Source: Roseivivax jejudonensis (GTDB lineage Bacteria > Pseudomonadota > Alphaproteobacteria > Rhodobacterales > Rhodobacteraceae). From it: a stretch of DNA of 64,000 nucleotides. Shown here one piece after another: positions 50,816-63,080 of this stretch (position 1 is its first letter; each line of letters begins with the position of its first letter). The DNA lies in contig NZ_FWFK01000001.1 in assembly GCF_900172265.1 (NCBI RefSeq), positions 682,001 to 746,000 of the forward strand. The letters are read 5' to 3'. Both the position numbers and the translations under genes were made by a program. The notes beneath the pieces were generated by a model. The model saw only the letters and a program-made list of their open reading frames with translations, was not told the origin of the DNA and did no database searches.

Positions 50816-51241
50816 TCAGGCGCGCAGGTGTCGCGCGCGGGCGCCTCGCTCGATCGCGGCGGCGTGCAGCCGGTCGAGGTCGAGCTCGTAGCGGATTTCC
50901 TCGAGGAGCCGCAATTCGGTCTCGGCGAGCGCACCGTCGGCGGCAGCGACATCGCAGGCCAGCGCATAGGCGGTTTCGTTCAACCGCTCGGGCAGGTTCT
51001 CGCGCAGAAGACCGAAGAGCGCGTCGAGCCCGTCCTCCTGGCCGAAAAGCTCGAAGATCAGCTGCGACATCTGCTGGATCCGGTCGCCGTCGTAATTCTC
51101 GAACACCGGCAGGATCGACACGGCCGACTGGATCTTCAGAAGCTCGGCGGTGCGGATATCCTCGTCCGAGGCGGAGACGGCGATCATGAGCGCCACGAGG
51201 CAGTCCTGCGGGCTCAGCGGGTGTTCGATCTGGTCGGTCAT
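50816..51241 (-). CDS. TerB-like tellurite resistance family protein
   Basis: 141 residues, helical. The TerB-like pattern is visible: [20 protein letters not shown] with [19 protein letters not shown], and [20 protein letters not shown] followed by [16 protein letters not shown], where the paired acidic residues may bind metal. The ending [11 protein letters not shown] is basic. The exact role is unknown; no other ter gene is nearby. It is divergent from lysK across about 115 bp. Confidence 0.85.
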   Translation of the reverse strand: MTDQIEHPLSPQDCLVALMIAVSASDEDIRTAELLKIQSAVSILPVFENYDGDRIQQMSQLIFELFGQEDGLDALFGLLRENLPERLNETAYALACDVAAADGALAETELRLLEEIRYELDLDRLHAAAIERGARARHLRA

Positions 51242-51357
51242 GGCCGGGCTCCGGTCAGGGCGGTGTGTCGGGCGCGACGTTATTGACCCGCCTCCCCCCC
51301 GGCAATAGGGAGCGGCTGCGGCGCGCTGCCGCCCGCCACCATCCGAGGAGCCCCGCG

Positions 51358-52935
51358 ATGTCCGATCTGCGCGATGCCGCCATGCAGTCGAAGGCCTGGC
51401 CGTTCGAGGAGGCGCGCCGCGTGCTGAAACGGTACGAGAGCGGCCCGCCCGAAAAGGGCCATGTGCTGTTCGAAACCGGGTACGGACCGTCGGGCTTGCC
51501 GCATATCGGCACTTTCGGCGAAGTCGCGCGCACCACGATGATCCGCCGCGCCTTCGAGGTGATCTCGGACATCCCGACGCGGCTCGTCTGCTTTTCCGAC
51601 GACATGGACGGGATGCGCAAGGTGCCCGACAACGTCCCCGAGCCCGAGGCGCTGCGCGATCACCTGCAGAAACCGCTGACCGACGTGCCCGACCCGTTCG
51701 GCACGCACGAGAGCTTCGGCCATCACAACAATGCCCGGCTGCGTGCCTTTCTCGATGCGTTCGGCTTCGAGTACGAATTCGTGTCGGCCACCGACTACTA
51801 TCGCTCCGGGCAGTTCGACGAGACGCTGCTGCGCGCCGCCGAACGCTACGACGCGCTGATGGAGGTGATGCTGAAATCGCTCCGCGAGGAGCGCCAGCAG
51901 ACCTATTCGATCTTCCTGCCGATCCACCCCGAAACGGGGCGCGTGCTCTACGTGCCGATCAAACACGTCGATGCAAAGGACGGCACCGTCACCTTCGACG
52001 ACGAGGACGGTCGCGAATGGACGCTGCCGGTCACCGGCGGCAACGTGAAGCTGCAATGGAAGCCTGATTTCGGGGCTCGCTGGGCCGCGCTCGACGTCGA
52101 TTTCGAGATGTACGGCAAGGACCATTCGACCAATACGCCGATCTACGACCGGATCTGCGAGATCCTCGGCGGTCGCAAGCCCGAGCATTTCACCTACGAG
52201 CTTTTCCTCGACGAGAAGGGCGAGAAGATCTCCAAGTCGAAGGGCAACGGGCTGACCATCGACGAGTGGCTGACCTACGCGTCGACCGAGAGTCTCGGCT
52301 ACTACATGTACCAGAAGCCCAAGACCGCGAAGCGGCTGAGCTGGGACGTCATCCCGAAGGCGGTGGACGAGTACCACCAACAGCTGCGCGCCTATGCCGA
52401 TCAGGATGCGGAAAAGCGGCTCGCCAACCCGGTCTACCACGTGCACGGGCACAACGTTCCGGCCTCGACGATGGTGGTGTCCTTCGCGATGCTGCTGAAC
52501 CTGGCTTCCGTGTCGGGGGCCGAGGACAAGGAAACGCTCTGGGGGTTCATCATCCGCTACGCGCCCGACGCGTCGCCCGAGGCGAACCCCGACCTCGACG
52601 CAGCCGCCGGCTACGCGGTGCGCTACTATGAGGATTTCGTCCGGCCTCACAAGGTGTTCCGCGCGCCCGACGAGACCGAGGAAGCGGCGATGCGCGACCT
52701 TGCCGCGCGGCTTCAGGCGCACGATGGTCCGACCGACGACGAGACCCTGCAGACCATCGTCTTCGCCGTCGGCAAGGATCACGGGTTCGAGCCGCTGCGC
52801 GACTGGTTCAAGGCGCTCTACGAGGTGTTGCTCGGGGCAAGCCAGGGTCCGCGGTTCGGCGGGTTCGTTGCGCTCTACGGGATCGACGAGACGGTCACCC
52901 TGATCGAGCGTGCGCTGAACCGCGAGCTGGTCTGA
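51358..52935 (+). CDS. lysK: Lysyl-tRNA synthetase, class I
   Basis: 525 residues. Charges tRNA-Lys with lysine. This is the archaeal-type class I enzyme, found also in alphaproteobacteria and spirochaetes, with the Rossmann-fold signatures: [10 protein letters not shown] (HIGH at 49-52 region, PHIG) and [15 protein letters not shown] (KMSKS beginning at Lys290). Other class I LysRS text includes [20 protein letters not shown] and [20 protein letters not shown]. Length is normal. It replaces the class II LysS found in most bacteria; no lysS is seen in this window. The gene stands alone. Confidence 0.96.
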   Translation: MSDLRDAAMQSKAWPFEEARRVLKRYESGPPEKGHVLFETGYGPSGLPHIGTFGEVARTTMIRRAFEVISDIPTRLVCFSDDMDGMRKVPDNVPEPEALRDHLQKPLTDVPDPFGTHESFGHHNNARLRAFLDAFGFEYEFVSATDYYRSGQFDETLLRAAERYDALMEVMLKSLREERQQTYSIFLPIHPETGRVLYVPIKHVDAKDGTVTFDDEDGREWTLPVTGGNVKLQWKPDFGARWAALDVDFEMYGKDHSTNTPIYDRICEILGGRKPEHFTYELFLDEKGEKISKSKGNGLTIDEWLTYASTESLGYYMYQKPKTAKRLSWDVIPKAVDEYHQQLRAYADQDAEKRLANPVYHVHGHNVPASTMVVSFAMLLNLASVSGAEDKETLWGFIIRYAPDASPEANPDLDAAAGYAVRYYEDFVRPHKVFRAPDETEEAAMRDLAARLQAHDGPTDDETLQTIVFAVGKDHGFEPLRDWFKALYEVLLGASQGPRFGGFVALYGIDETVTLIERALNRELV

Positions 52936-52959
52936 ACCCGGGACGACGGGGCACCGCGC

Positions 52960-53853
52960 CTAGGCGGCCGCGTACCACGTGGTGACGGCGCGGGCGACGT
53001 CCTTGCCCAGTTTCTTCGGCTTGCGAGAAAAAAGCGTTGCGCCGAGGACGAAGATTTCGTCCTCGAGCCGCGCCTTTTCCTCGCCCACGAGCCCGCGGAA
53101 GACCCGCGTCGGCACGTCACCAAGCGGCGCGCTCTCCAGCCGCGGGCCGAGTTCCACCAGATCGTGATGATCGCCCAGAAGGTCTGACAGGCGATCCGCC
53201 GCGGCTTCGCGTGCCGCCAGCGGCTCGGATTGTGCGTCGGACAGAAGGCGCATGTGATACCAGTGATATTTCACGCGCTTGCGCCACTCGTGCATCGCTT
53301 CGGCATCACGATCGTCCGCCGCGGCCTCCATCGCGTCGCGCGCGCGGGCGTAGCTCTTGATGAGGCCGTACTCGATCGCGTCGAAGCCCTCTTCGGTGAG
53401 GGTCCAGCCCTCGGCGCGGCCGCGCACCGTCCGCAGCGCGTCCGCCATCGCCGCCATCCGGTCGCCGAGGTCGCCGGCCTCGACCGCCGCCTTGCGGTCT
53501 CGGGTAAAGCCGGCGCGGAGCGGGGCGAAGGCGCTGCGCTCGAGCGCGGCGCCGTAACGCTCCATCAGCCGGTCGTAGCACTCGATCATCGCGGTCTTGT
53601 CGCGCAGGCCCGACAGATGACGCGCCGCATCGCGCAGCGCGGCGTTCTCGTCTGCGTATCCCGGAAACGCCCCGCGAAACAGGCGCAGCAGGCCGCGCAG
53701 CTTCTTGCAGCACTTGCGCGCCTCGTGAACCGACTCGTGCGGATCCTCTCCGGGGCTGTCGAGCGCGGAAAGCGCACGATCGAGCTGTTCGATAGCGACA
53801 CGGCGCATGCCCTGTGCGAGGTCGGGTTCGGTCGATTTCAGCGTGTATGCCAT
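52960..53853 (-). CDS. CHAD domain-containing protein
   Basis: 297 residues, helical throughout. The CHAD pattern includes EDPHESVHEARKCCKKLRGL and ALRDAARHLSGLRDKTAMIE, and the second repeat MHEWRKRVKYHWYHMRLLSD with LSDLLGDHHDLVELG. The conserved histidines and basic residues form a surface that binds polyphosphate in characterised members. It often accompanies a CYTH domain, but here none is present in the protein or beside it. It may localise to polyphosphate granules. Confidence 0.93.
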   Translation of the reverse strand: MAYTLKSTEPDLAQGMRRVAIEQLDRALSALDSPGEDPHESVHEARKCCKKLRGLLRLFRGAFPGYADENAALRDAARHLSGLRDKTAMIECYDRLMERYGAALERSAFAPLRAGFTRDRKAAVEAGDLGDRMAAMADALRTVRGRAEGWTLTEEGFDAIEYGLIKSYARARDAMEAAADDRDAEAMHEWRKRVKYHWYHMRLLSDAQSEPLAAREAAADRLSDLLGDHHDLVELGPRLESAPLGDVPTRVFRGLVGEEKARLEDEIFVLGATLFSRKPKKLGKDVARAVTTWYAAA

Positions 53854-53953
53854 CGCGGAACAAACGGTGCCTCGATGGCGGCCGTTCCCTTGTCAGAGCG
53901 CAAGCTTGCAGCATTTTGCAGAGAGGAGCGGAACACGGCAAGGGAGGACCGCC

Positions 53954-54385
53954 ATGCTCGACCGTCTCGCAGCCCGGATCGCGGCTTGCCTGGCCCTGTG
54001 CCTCGCGCTGATGCTGCCGGCGCCCGCGACCGCGCAGGAGCGCCCGCGCGACCCAGACATCGAAGCGGTGATCGAAGGGCAGATGGAGGCGTTCCGCGAC
54101 GGCGACGTGACCGGCGCGTTCGATTTCGCCGCCCCGGGCATCCGCTCGATCTTCCGCACGCCCGAGGTGTTCGGCCAGATGGTCGAGCGCGGCTACCCGA
54201 TGGTCTGGCAGCCTGGAGAGGTCACGTTCGGCGCGCTGCGCGAGCGTGACGGCGGGCTGTGGCAGAAGGTCTATGTCCGCGACGACACGGGCGCGCTGCA
54301 CGTTCTCGACTACGAGATGCGCATGATCGGCGACGGCTGGCGGATCGGCGGCGTGCAGATCCTCGAGGAGAGCCTCGCCGCCTGA
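53954..54385 (+). CDS. DUF4864 exported protein
   Basis: 143 residues. Signal peptide about 1-28 (ACLALCLALMLPAPATAQER). The mature domain has the DUF4864 pattern: IEAVIEGQMEAFRDGDVTGA, FDFAAPGIRSIFRTPEVFGQ, MVERGYPMVWQPGEVTFGAL and WRIGGVQILEES, a small NTF2-like fold. The ATG at 53954 has GGGAGG upstream. Periplasmic; function unknown. Confidence 0.9.
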   Translation: MLDRLAARIAACLALCLALMLPAPATAQERPRDPDIEAVIEGQMEAFRDGDVTGAFDFAAPGIRSIFRTPEVFGQMVERGYPMVWQPGEVTFGALRERDGGLWQKVYVRDDTGALHVLDYEMRMIGDGWRIGGVQILEESLAA

Positions 54386-54546
54386 CGCCGCCGCACCGTC
54401 AGCGGATTTGCGCAACGGGGTCGCGCACGGCGCCGAAGGACCGCCGAAACCCCGCACTGGCACATCCTGTCCCGTCCTGACCCGGGCGCGCCCGCATCGG
54501 CTGCGGCGCGACGCCCCGGGCGCGCGCATGGGGAAAGGCGACAGCG

Positions 54547-56829
54547 ATGAACAAGGCAATTACCGACGGTATCGTGTTCCAGCCCACGGCCTTTTCGGCC
54601 GGTCTCGGGGTCTGGTCGAGCGAGGACGGCACACCGGGCTCCGATACGTATGCCGGCAGCGCGACCGCGGCCTTCGTGCCGTCGGATGCCGATTTCGGCG
54701 GCGCGCTGGAGCTGCAGAAGACCGACGGCACGCATCGCGTGCGCTTCATGGGCGAGACGCCGATCTTGCCGGGATGCTACCTGCGGATCACGGCGCGGGT
54801 GAAAGCGGTATCGGGCAACCTTCCCGCGGTGCGGATCGGCGCCTGGGCCGCACGCGGCGACGGCACCCATCTGGGTGGCGTGACCGAGGCCGGGCCGGCG
54901 ACGGCCCTGACCGCCTACGGCGAGGTCGTGCAGGTAAGCGCCATCGTCGGCACCGGCAACCGGAGCGGCGTCGACATGGTATGGGGCACGCAGGCGGCCT
55001 ACGGCCATTTCGGCATCGATCTGACCGGGCCCGACGGCGGCATCGTCCGGGTCGACGATATCGAGATCGAGGACGTGACCGCCGCGTTTCTGCGCGACCT
55101 CGTTCCGTGGGTCGACGTGCGCGACTACGGCGCACGGGGCGACGGCACCGGCGACGATGCCGCGGCCTTCGAACTGGCTGACGCGGATGCGGACGGGCGC
55201 GCGGTCTTCGTCTCGGCCGGCAGCTACCGCATCGCCAGCTCGATCACGATGGATTCGCCCATGATCTTCGAGGGGCGGCTCCAGGCCACCACCGGCGCCA
55301 TCGTGTCGTTCACCAAGAGCTTCGATCTGCCAACCTACATCGCCGCGTTCGGCGACGAGGGCACGGCGCTGCGCAAGGGCTTGCAGGCACTTCTGAACAA
55401 CGCCGATCACGACAGCCTCGACATGGGGGGCCGGCGGGTGACGCTGGACGCGCCGCTCGACATGCGGGACGCAGTGCCCAACCGGTCGAGCTATGCCCAG
55501 CGGCGCATCCTGCGGAACGGCCAGATCGGCGCGGCGCCGGACGGCGACTGGGCGCCGGAGGTCGTGACGAGCCAGGCGCGCTACGCGGCCGAAGCCCCGA
55601 CACGGCTCACCCAGGTGACGAACGTCGCCAACGTGCCGGTCGGAGCGCTGGTGACGGGGGCCGGCGTCGGGCGCGAAATCTACGTGCGCTCCAGGAACGT
55701 GTCGGCCCAGGAAATCACTCTCTCCCAGCCGCTGTCGGACGCCGCCGGCGTGCAGACCTATACCTTCACGCGGTTCCGCTACCTGCTCGACCTGTCCGGC
55801 TTCTCGCGACTCGACGCGTTCCAGATCGACGGCATCGAATTCCAGTGTGCGGAAGTGGCCAGCGGAGTCCTCCTGCCGCCGGTTGGCGTGGCGACCAAGA
55901 TCCGCGACTGCACCTTCAACCGGCCGGGTCACCGCGCGATCACCAGCCACGGCGCGGGCTGCCAGGGCCTGATGGTGGAGCGCTGCAACTTCATGAGCTT
56001 CGAGGGCGGAACGCCCGCGCAGAACCGCGTGTCGGTCGCGATGAACGCCAACGCGAACGACATCAAGATCCGCGACAACCGCGCCTCCCAGTTCCGGCAC
56101 TTCCTCGTCACGTCGGGCGCGCAGGGCCTGATCGCCGGCAACCACTTCTTCCAGGGCGACGCGTCGGCCAACGGTCTTCGGACGGCGGGCATCGTGGTGG
56201 CGCTGCGCGCGTGCAATACCTCGATCCTTGGCAACTACGTCGACAACTGCTTTGTCGAATGGACGAACGAACGCGAACCGGAGCCGGACTACGCCGGCGG
56301 GTTCGGCTTTGCCGGGCTGACCATAGCCGACAACGTGTTCCTTTGCTCGAACGTCGCGCCCAGTTTCTCTTTCATCGTGCTGAAGCCGTTCGGCCGCGAT
56401 CACCGGCTGAACGGGCTCAACATCTCGGGCAACAACTTCCGCGCATCGGGGGTGGTGATCGACCGGGTGGAGCGCGTCGATACCAGCTTCGCACCGCTCG
56501 ACGTCGGCGCCTCGCGGCAGGTGTCGGTGTCGAACAACAGCTTCAACAACGTGGAGTTCGCCATCGCGAACCCGCTGCGCGTTCGGCACGCCCAGAACAG
56601 CGTGGCCGATACCTGGGTGGTCGGCACCGGCGGGCGGCTGCCATTCGGCGGCGAGGCGCGCGGCGTCGACTCTCTTGTCTACCCGAGCCGGCTGCGCAAC
56701 GGCGCGAACGTGAGCGAATGGGTCATGCCCTACGTCTCGACAGGTGAGGGACCGGACCGGGATCGGGTGCACGTGATCTTTCCGGAGGCGGTGCGCGGTG
56801 ATCTCGACCTCGCGGTGCGGATGGACTGA
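54547..56829 (+). CDS. Right-handed beta-helix (pectate-lyase-like/GH28-related) protein, possible phage or GTA spike
   Basis: 760 residues without a signal peptide. An N-terminal beta-sandwich-like region covers about 1-185 (VFQPTAFSAGLGVWSSEDGT; RVRFMGETPILPGCYLRITA). The sequence VDVRDYGARGDGTGDDAAAF at about 195 is the classic entrance to tailspike and pectinase-type helices, and the parallel beta-helix runs to about 690 (for example VEWTNEREPEPDYAGGFGF; GLNISGNNFRASGVVIDRVE), followed by a small C-terminal domain. Absence of a secretion signal, the tailspike-like entry motif and my recollection of close conservation in GTA-bearing Rhodobacterales suggest a particle spike that binds surface polysaccharide. 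It is not linked to the phage element 35 kb away. Enzymatic residues cannot be assigned. Confidence 0.85.
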   Translation: MNKAITDGIVFQPTAFSAGLGVWSSEDGTPGSDTYAGSATAAFVPSDADFGGALELQKTDGTHRVRFMGETPILPGCYLRITARVKAVSGNLPAVRIGAWAARGDGTHLGGVTEAGPATALTAYGEVVQVSAIVGTGNRSGVDMVWGTQAAYGHFGIDLTGPDGGIVRVDDIEIEDVTAAFLRDLVPWVDVRDYGARGDGTGDDAAAFELADADADGRAVFVSAGSYRIASSITMDSPMIFEGRLQATTGAIVSFTKSFDLPTYIAAFGDEGTALRKGLQALLNNADHDSLDMGGRRVTLDAPLDMRDAVPNRSSYAQRRILRNGQIGAAPDGDWAPEVVTSQARYAAEAPTRLTQVTNVANVPVGALVTGAGVGREIYVRSRNVSAQEITLSQPLSDAAGVQTYTFTRFRYLLDLSGFSRLDAFQIDGIEFQCAEVASGVLLPPVGVATKIRDCTFNRPGHRAITSHGAGCQGLMVERCNFMSFEGGTPAQNRVSVAMNANANDIKIRDNRASQFRHFLVTSGAQGLIAGNHFFQGDASANGLRTAGIVVALRACNTSILGNYVDNCFVEWTNEREPEPDYAGGFGFAGLTIADNVFLCSNVAPSFSFIVLKPFGRDHRLNGLNISGNNFRASGVVIDRVERVDTSFAPLDVGASRQVSVSNNSFNNVEFAIANPLRVRHAQNSVADTWVVGTGGRLPFGGEARGVDSLVYPSRLRNGANVSEWVMPYVSTGEGPDRDRVHVIFPEAVRGDLDLAVRMD

Positions 56830-57006
56830 CGCGCGCGGGCGGCATGCGCCACCGGACAGGCCGCGGCACTCTCGTCGCGGCCCGTCCGGCGGCCCCGATC
56901 CGCGATACGCCCCGCCCGCGGGACGAGGACGCGACACGCGGTCGCGGCGCCACGCAAGGACGATGCACGACATGCGACGCCTCGACTCCACGCATACCGA
57001 AGTCTA

Positions 57007-57021
57007 GAACGAATAGTGAAC
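57007..57021 (+). promoter_or_regulatory. LexA box (alphaproteobacterial type)
   Basis: GAACGAATAGTGAAC equals GAAC-N7-GAAC, the direct-repeat SOS box of alphaproteobacteria. It ends 16 bp before the imuB ATG, so LexA should repress imuB until DNA damage. Confidence 0.85.
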
Positions 57022-57037
57022 AAACGCTGCTGCCCGC

Positions 57038-58693
57038 ATGTCCAACCGCCGCATCCTCTCCCTCTGGTTTCCGCGCCTCGGGGCCGAACGGGCCATCCGG
57101 CTCGATCCCGGGCTCGACCGCGCGCCTTTCGCGCTGGTGCGCGAGGACGGCAACGCGCAGGTGCTCGCGTCGCTGTCCGCACGCGCCTCCGAGGCGGGGC
57201 TGCATCGCGGCCAGCCCCTGCGCGACGCCCACGCGATGTGCGGTGAGTTGCTGACCCGGCCAGCGGTGCCGCACCGAGAGGCCGCGTTTCTCGGCGCGCT
57301 GCACCGCTGGGCGGGCAAGTTCTCGCCCTGGGTCGCGCAGGAGCCCCCCGAGGGCCTGGTGATCGACCTGACCGGCTGCGCGCATCTCTTTGGCGGCGAA
57401 GCCGACCTGATGGCGCAGGTGGAGGCGGATTGCGCCGATCTCGGGCTGTCGGTGCGCGCCGGGCTCGCCGACACGCTCGGTGCGGCGTGGGCGCTTGCCC
57501 GGCACGCGGGCCATGGCGCGGGCTCGCACCGGTCGGGCGACGCGATCGAGCAGGAAGCGCGCGCGACCCGTGCGAAGGCTGGCAAGCGGCGGCACTGGGA
57601 GCGGGGCGGCGCCGCGCCGGCCACAGCCGCCGGCTCCGCGGGAAGCGGCCGCATCGCCCCGCCGGGCCGGGCGCACGGGGCGCTCGCGCCGCTGCCCGTC
57701 GCCGCGCTGCGCCTGCCGGACGAGACGGTGGAGTCGCTGGCGCGGCTGGGCCTGCGCCGGGTGCGCGACCTGACCGGGCAGCCCAGGGCCAGCCTCGCGC
57801 GGCGGTTCGGCACCGGTCTGGTCCAGCGGCTCGACCAGGCGCTCGGCGCCGCACCGGAACCAATCTCACCGGTCGCCGCGCCGCCGCGCCTCGCCGTCCG
57901 GATGACCCTGCCCGACCCGATCGGGCTCGAGGCCGACGTGATCGCCGCACTTGACCGGATGCTGCCGCAACTCTGCCGGCGGCTGGAGGATGCGGGCCGC
58001 GGCGCGCGCACGCTCCGGCTCGAGGCGCATCGCACCGATCAGAGCATGGAATGGCGCCATGTCAGCCTGGCACGGCCGTCCCATGCCGAGGACCGGATGC
58101 GCCCGCTCCTGGTGACGGCGGCGGCCGAGATCGACGCGGGCTTCGGCATCGACATGCTGCGGCTCGAGGCGATCCGGCACGAACCCGTGCACGCCCGCGC
58201 CAAGGTCGGCCACCTGGACGCGGGCCGCGCGGTGGCGGAGCGGCTGGCGGCGGGCGACGGGATCGACGACCTGATCGCCCGGCTCGGCACGCGGCTCGGG
58301 CTCGAGGCGATCACCCGCGTGCACCCCGCCGAAAGCCACCTGCCCGAGAAGGGCGCGTTGACCCTCGCCGCGGCGTGGTCGGAGCCGGCGCCGGCCTGGC
58401 CCGTTGGCGGGCCGGCGCGGCCGCTGCTGCTGTGGCGGCCCGAACCGGTCACCGGCGCCGAGGCGCCGGACCTGCCCGCCCGGCTGCGCTGGCGGGGCCG
58501 CGCGCACACCATCCTCCATGCCGACGGACCGGAGCGGATCGCCCCGGAATGGTGGCTCGACGATCCCGACTGGCGCACCGGCCAGCGCGATTACTGGCGG
58601 GTGGAGACCGAGGCCGGAGAGCGGCTGTGGCTCTACTATGCGCATGGCGGCACGATGTCGGCGGGCTGGTTCTGCCACGGCGCCTTTGCCTGA
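57038..58693 (+). CDS. imuB: ImuB, Y-family polymerase-like mutagenesis protein
   Basis: 551 residues. ImuB is a catalytically inactive Y-family relative that links ImuA and DnaE2 to the beta clamp for SOS mutagenesis. The N-terminal text ILSLWFPRLGAERAIRLDPG replaces the metal-binding FxDxD seen in active polymerases, as in known ImuB. Family segments follow: RPAVPHREAAFLGALHRWAG with FSPWVAQEPPEGLVIDLTGC, and the C-terminal WWLDDPDWRTGQRDYWRVET (DUF6504-like). A LexA box lies just upstream. imuA and dnaE2, which normally flank it, are not in this window, so it is an isolated gene here. Confidence 0.92.
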   Translation: MSNRRILSLWFPRLGAERAIRLDPGLDRAPFALVREDGNAQVLASLSARASEAGLHRGQPLRDAHAMCGELLTRPAVPHREAAFLGALHRWAGKFSPWVAQEPPEGLVIDLTGCAHLFGGEADLMAQVEADCADLGLSVRAGLADTLGAAWALARHAGHGAGSHRSGDAIEQEARATRAKAGKRRHWERGGAAPATAAGSAGSGRIAPPGRAHGALAPLPVAALRLPDETVESLARLGLRRVRDLTGQPRASLARRFGTGLVQRLDQALGAAPEPISPVAAPPRLAVRMTLPDPIGLEADVIAALDRMLPQLCRRLEDAGRGARTLRLEAHRTDQSMEWRHVSLARPSHAEDRMRPLLVTAAAEIDAGFGIDMLRLEAIRHEPVHARAKVGHLDAGRAVAERLAAGDGIDDLIARLGTRLGLEAITRVHPAESHLPEKGALTLAAAWSEPAPAWPVGGPARPLLLWRPEPVTGAEAPDLPARLRWRGRAHTILHADGPERIAPEWWLDDPDWRTGQRDYWRVETEAGERLWLYYAHGGTMSAGWFCHGAFA

Positions 58694-58834
58694 CCGCTGA
58701 GCGAGCGGCACCGGCGCTTGGGGGCTCTGCCCCCACACCCCCGGGGTTTGCCGGCAAGATGAAGGGGATCGTGCGCGCACCCGTTCGCTCCGCCGCCCTT
58801 GATTTCGCGGGGCGTTCGCCGCAGATTTTAAAGG

Positions 58835-59170
58835 ATGAACTCGCTCACCCCGTTTCCAGAGCGCGCGCCCGACGCGGTCATGTTCCAGCGCGCCGAACTG
58901 AACGAGATCCTGTCGCTCTATGGCCGCATGGTCGCCGCCGGGGAATGGCGCGATTACGGGATCTCGGCGCTCCGCGACGCCGCGGTCTTCTCGATCTTTC
59001 GCCGCGCGGCCGAGCAGCCGCTCTACCGGATCGAGAAGCGTCCGAAGTTGCGCGCCCGGCAGGGTCAGTACCAGGTGATCGGCATGGACGGACAGATCCT
59101 GAAGCGCGGCCACGAGCTTCGCACCGTCCTGCGCGTGCTGGAGCGCAAGCTGATCCGCGCCGTGGAGTGA
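58835..59170 (+). CDS. DUF2794 domain protein
   Basis: 111 residues. The pattern VMFQRAELNEILSLYGRMVA, GEWRDYGISALRDAAVFSIF, RRAAEQPLYRIEKRPKLRAR and HELRTVLRVLERKLIR is the alphaproteobacterial DUF2794 family, small basic cytoplasmic proteins of unknown role. AAAGG lies directly before the ATG. It is convergent with metH, 19 bp between stops. Confidence 0.9.
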   Translation: MNSLTPFPERAPDAVMFQRAELNEILSLYGRMVAAGEWRDYGISALRDAAVFSIFRRAAEQPLYRIEKRPKLRARQGQYQVIGMDGQILKRGHELRTVLRVLERKLIRAVE

Positions 59171-59189
59171 CGCCGCCGCGCCCGGCCCG

Positions 59190-61846
<2,657 letters not shown>

Positions 61847-61850
<4 letters not shown>

Positions 61851-62893
61851 GCCGCGCCCTCCGCTTCGAACATTTCGAGCCCCGACAGCCGCATCCTCCG
61901 GACACGCTCCGGCACGCGGCGCGGCGCCTTGCCGTCCACCGCCCTGGCGATGGCCGCGATGTGGTCGGGCGTGGTGCCGCAGCAACCGCCGACGATGTTG
62001 ACGAGCCCCGCCGCGGCCCATTCGCCCAGATGATGGGCGGTCTCGTCCGGCGTCTCGTCGTAACCGCCCATCTCGTTCGGCAGGCCGGCGTTGGGATAGG
62101 CACTGACGCGCGTGTCGGCGACCTCTGCCAGCGTGCGCACGTGCTGGCGCATCTCGGCGGCGCCGAGCGCGCAGTTCAGGCCGATGGAGAACGGGCGGGC
62201 GTGGCTCATGCTCGCCCAGAACGCCTCGGGCGTCTGGCCTGTGAGCGTGCGTCCCGACCGGTCGGTGATCGTACCCGAGATCATCAGCGGCGGGACGGCG
62301 ACACCTTCGTCGCGCAGCGACTCGATGGCGAAGATCGCCGCCTTGGCGTTCAGCGTGTCGAAGATCGTCTCGATCAGGATCAGATCGGCGCCGCCGTCGA
62401 TGAGGCCGCGCGCGGCCTCGCCGTAAGCGCGCGCAAGGTCGTCGAAGGTGATCGCGCGGAAGCCGGGGTCGTTCACGTCCGGGCTGATCGAGGCGGTCTG
62501 GTTGGTGGGGCCGATACCGCCGGCGATCCAGACGGGTCGGTCCACCGACGCCGCGGCTTCACGGGCGAGCCGGACGCTCTCGATGTTCATCTCGCGCGAC
62601 AGGTCCTCCATGCCGTAATCGGCCTGGCTGACGGCGTTGGCGCCGAAGGTGTTGGTGCACAGGATATCCGCGCCTGCCTCGAGGAAGGCGACGTGGATGT
62701 CGCGGATCATGTCGGGCTGCGTCAGACTGAGCAGTTCGTTGTTGCCGCCGACATCGCGCGGGTGATCCGCGAAGCGGGCTCCGCGATAGGCAGCTTCGTC
62801 GGGGCGTTCGGCCTGGATCATCGTGCCCATCGCGCCGTCGAGCACCAGGATGCGCTCTGCGGCGGCTGCCGCGATATCGGACCTGTCGGCCAT
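61847..62893 (-). CDS. Homocysteine S-methyltransferase module of split methionine synthase
   Basis: 348 residues. The homocysteine-binding barrel with zinc ligands Cys241 ([16 protein letters not shown]), Cys304 and Cys305 ([17 protein letters not shown]). The N-terminus [20 protein letters not shown] and the segment [20 protein letters not shown] are those of the MetH N-terminal domain. In relatives annotated as a betaine-homocysteine methyltransferase, but coupling by a 4-base overlap to the folate-cobalamin cistron makes it a subunit of a two-chain MetH. GCGAGGAC precedes the ATG. An unusual leader lies upstream. Confidence 0.94.
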
Positions 62894-62910
62894 GGTGTCC
62901 TCGCCATATT

Positions 62911-62963
62911 ACAGCTTTCGGCGCTGTATATATGCAACCGGCCTCAAGTTCATCCGCCGAAAG
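62911..62963 (-). promoter_or_regulatory. Structured leader of the metH operon, candidate riboswitch-like element
   Basis: In the leftward transcript, CTTTCGGCG (62963-62955) can pair perfectly with CGCCGAAAG (62923-62915), 31 nt later. The second segment is also the loop side of a local hairpin ACAGC-GCCGAAA-GCTGT (62927-62911) that ends 18 bp before the ATG. The two structures share bases, so they compete or form a pseudoknot near the ribosome site. TATCATAAT (62992-62984) could be the -10 element. It does not match the SAM-II, SAM/SAH or SAH riboswitch consensus that I know. Confidence 0.45.
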
Positions 62964-63028
62964 GCTGAATTCCACTCATGATGATTATGATAGGCGGCGT
63001 CGGGCGCCGCTTGCCCGGCGCACGGCCA

Positions 63029-63049
63029 CGCCAAGCGAGGGCCTTGGCG
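63029..63049 (-). terminator. Hairpin after gyrB, possible terminator
   Basis: CGCCAAG (63029-63035) pairs perfectly with CTTGGCG (63043-63049) around a 7-base loop, 32 bp past the gyrB stop. There is no clear U run, so it may only weaken read-through into the metH leader. Confidence 0.45.
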
Positions 63050-63080
63050 CGCCCCGGGATCGGAGCGCGCCGACAACGCC

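Noticed and set aside
54310-56991. An 893-codon minus-strand frame opposite the beta-helix gene
   Set aside because: The plus-strand frame has a ribosome site and family motifs; the antisense frame has shadow composition only.
62911-62963. Naming the metH leader a SAM-II or SAM/SAH riboswitch
   Set aside because: The conserved core bases of those classes that I know are not present; only competing pairings can be shown.
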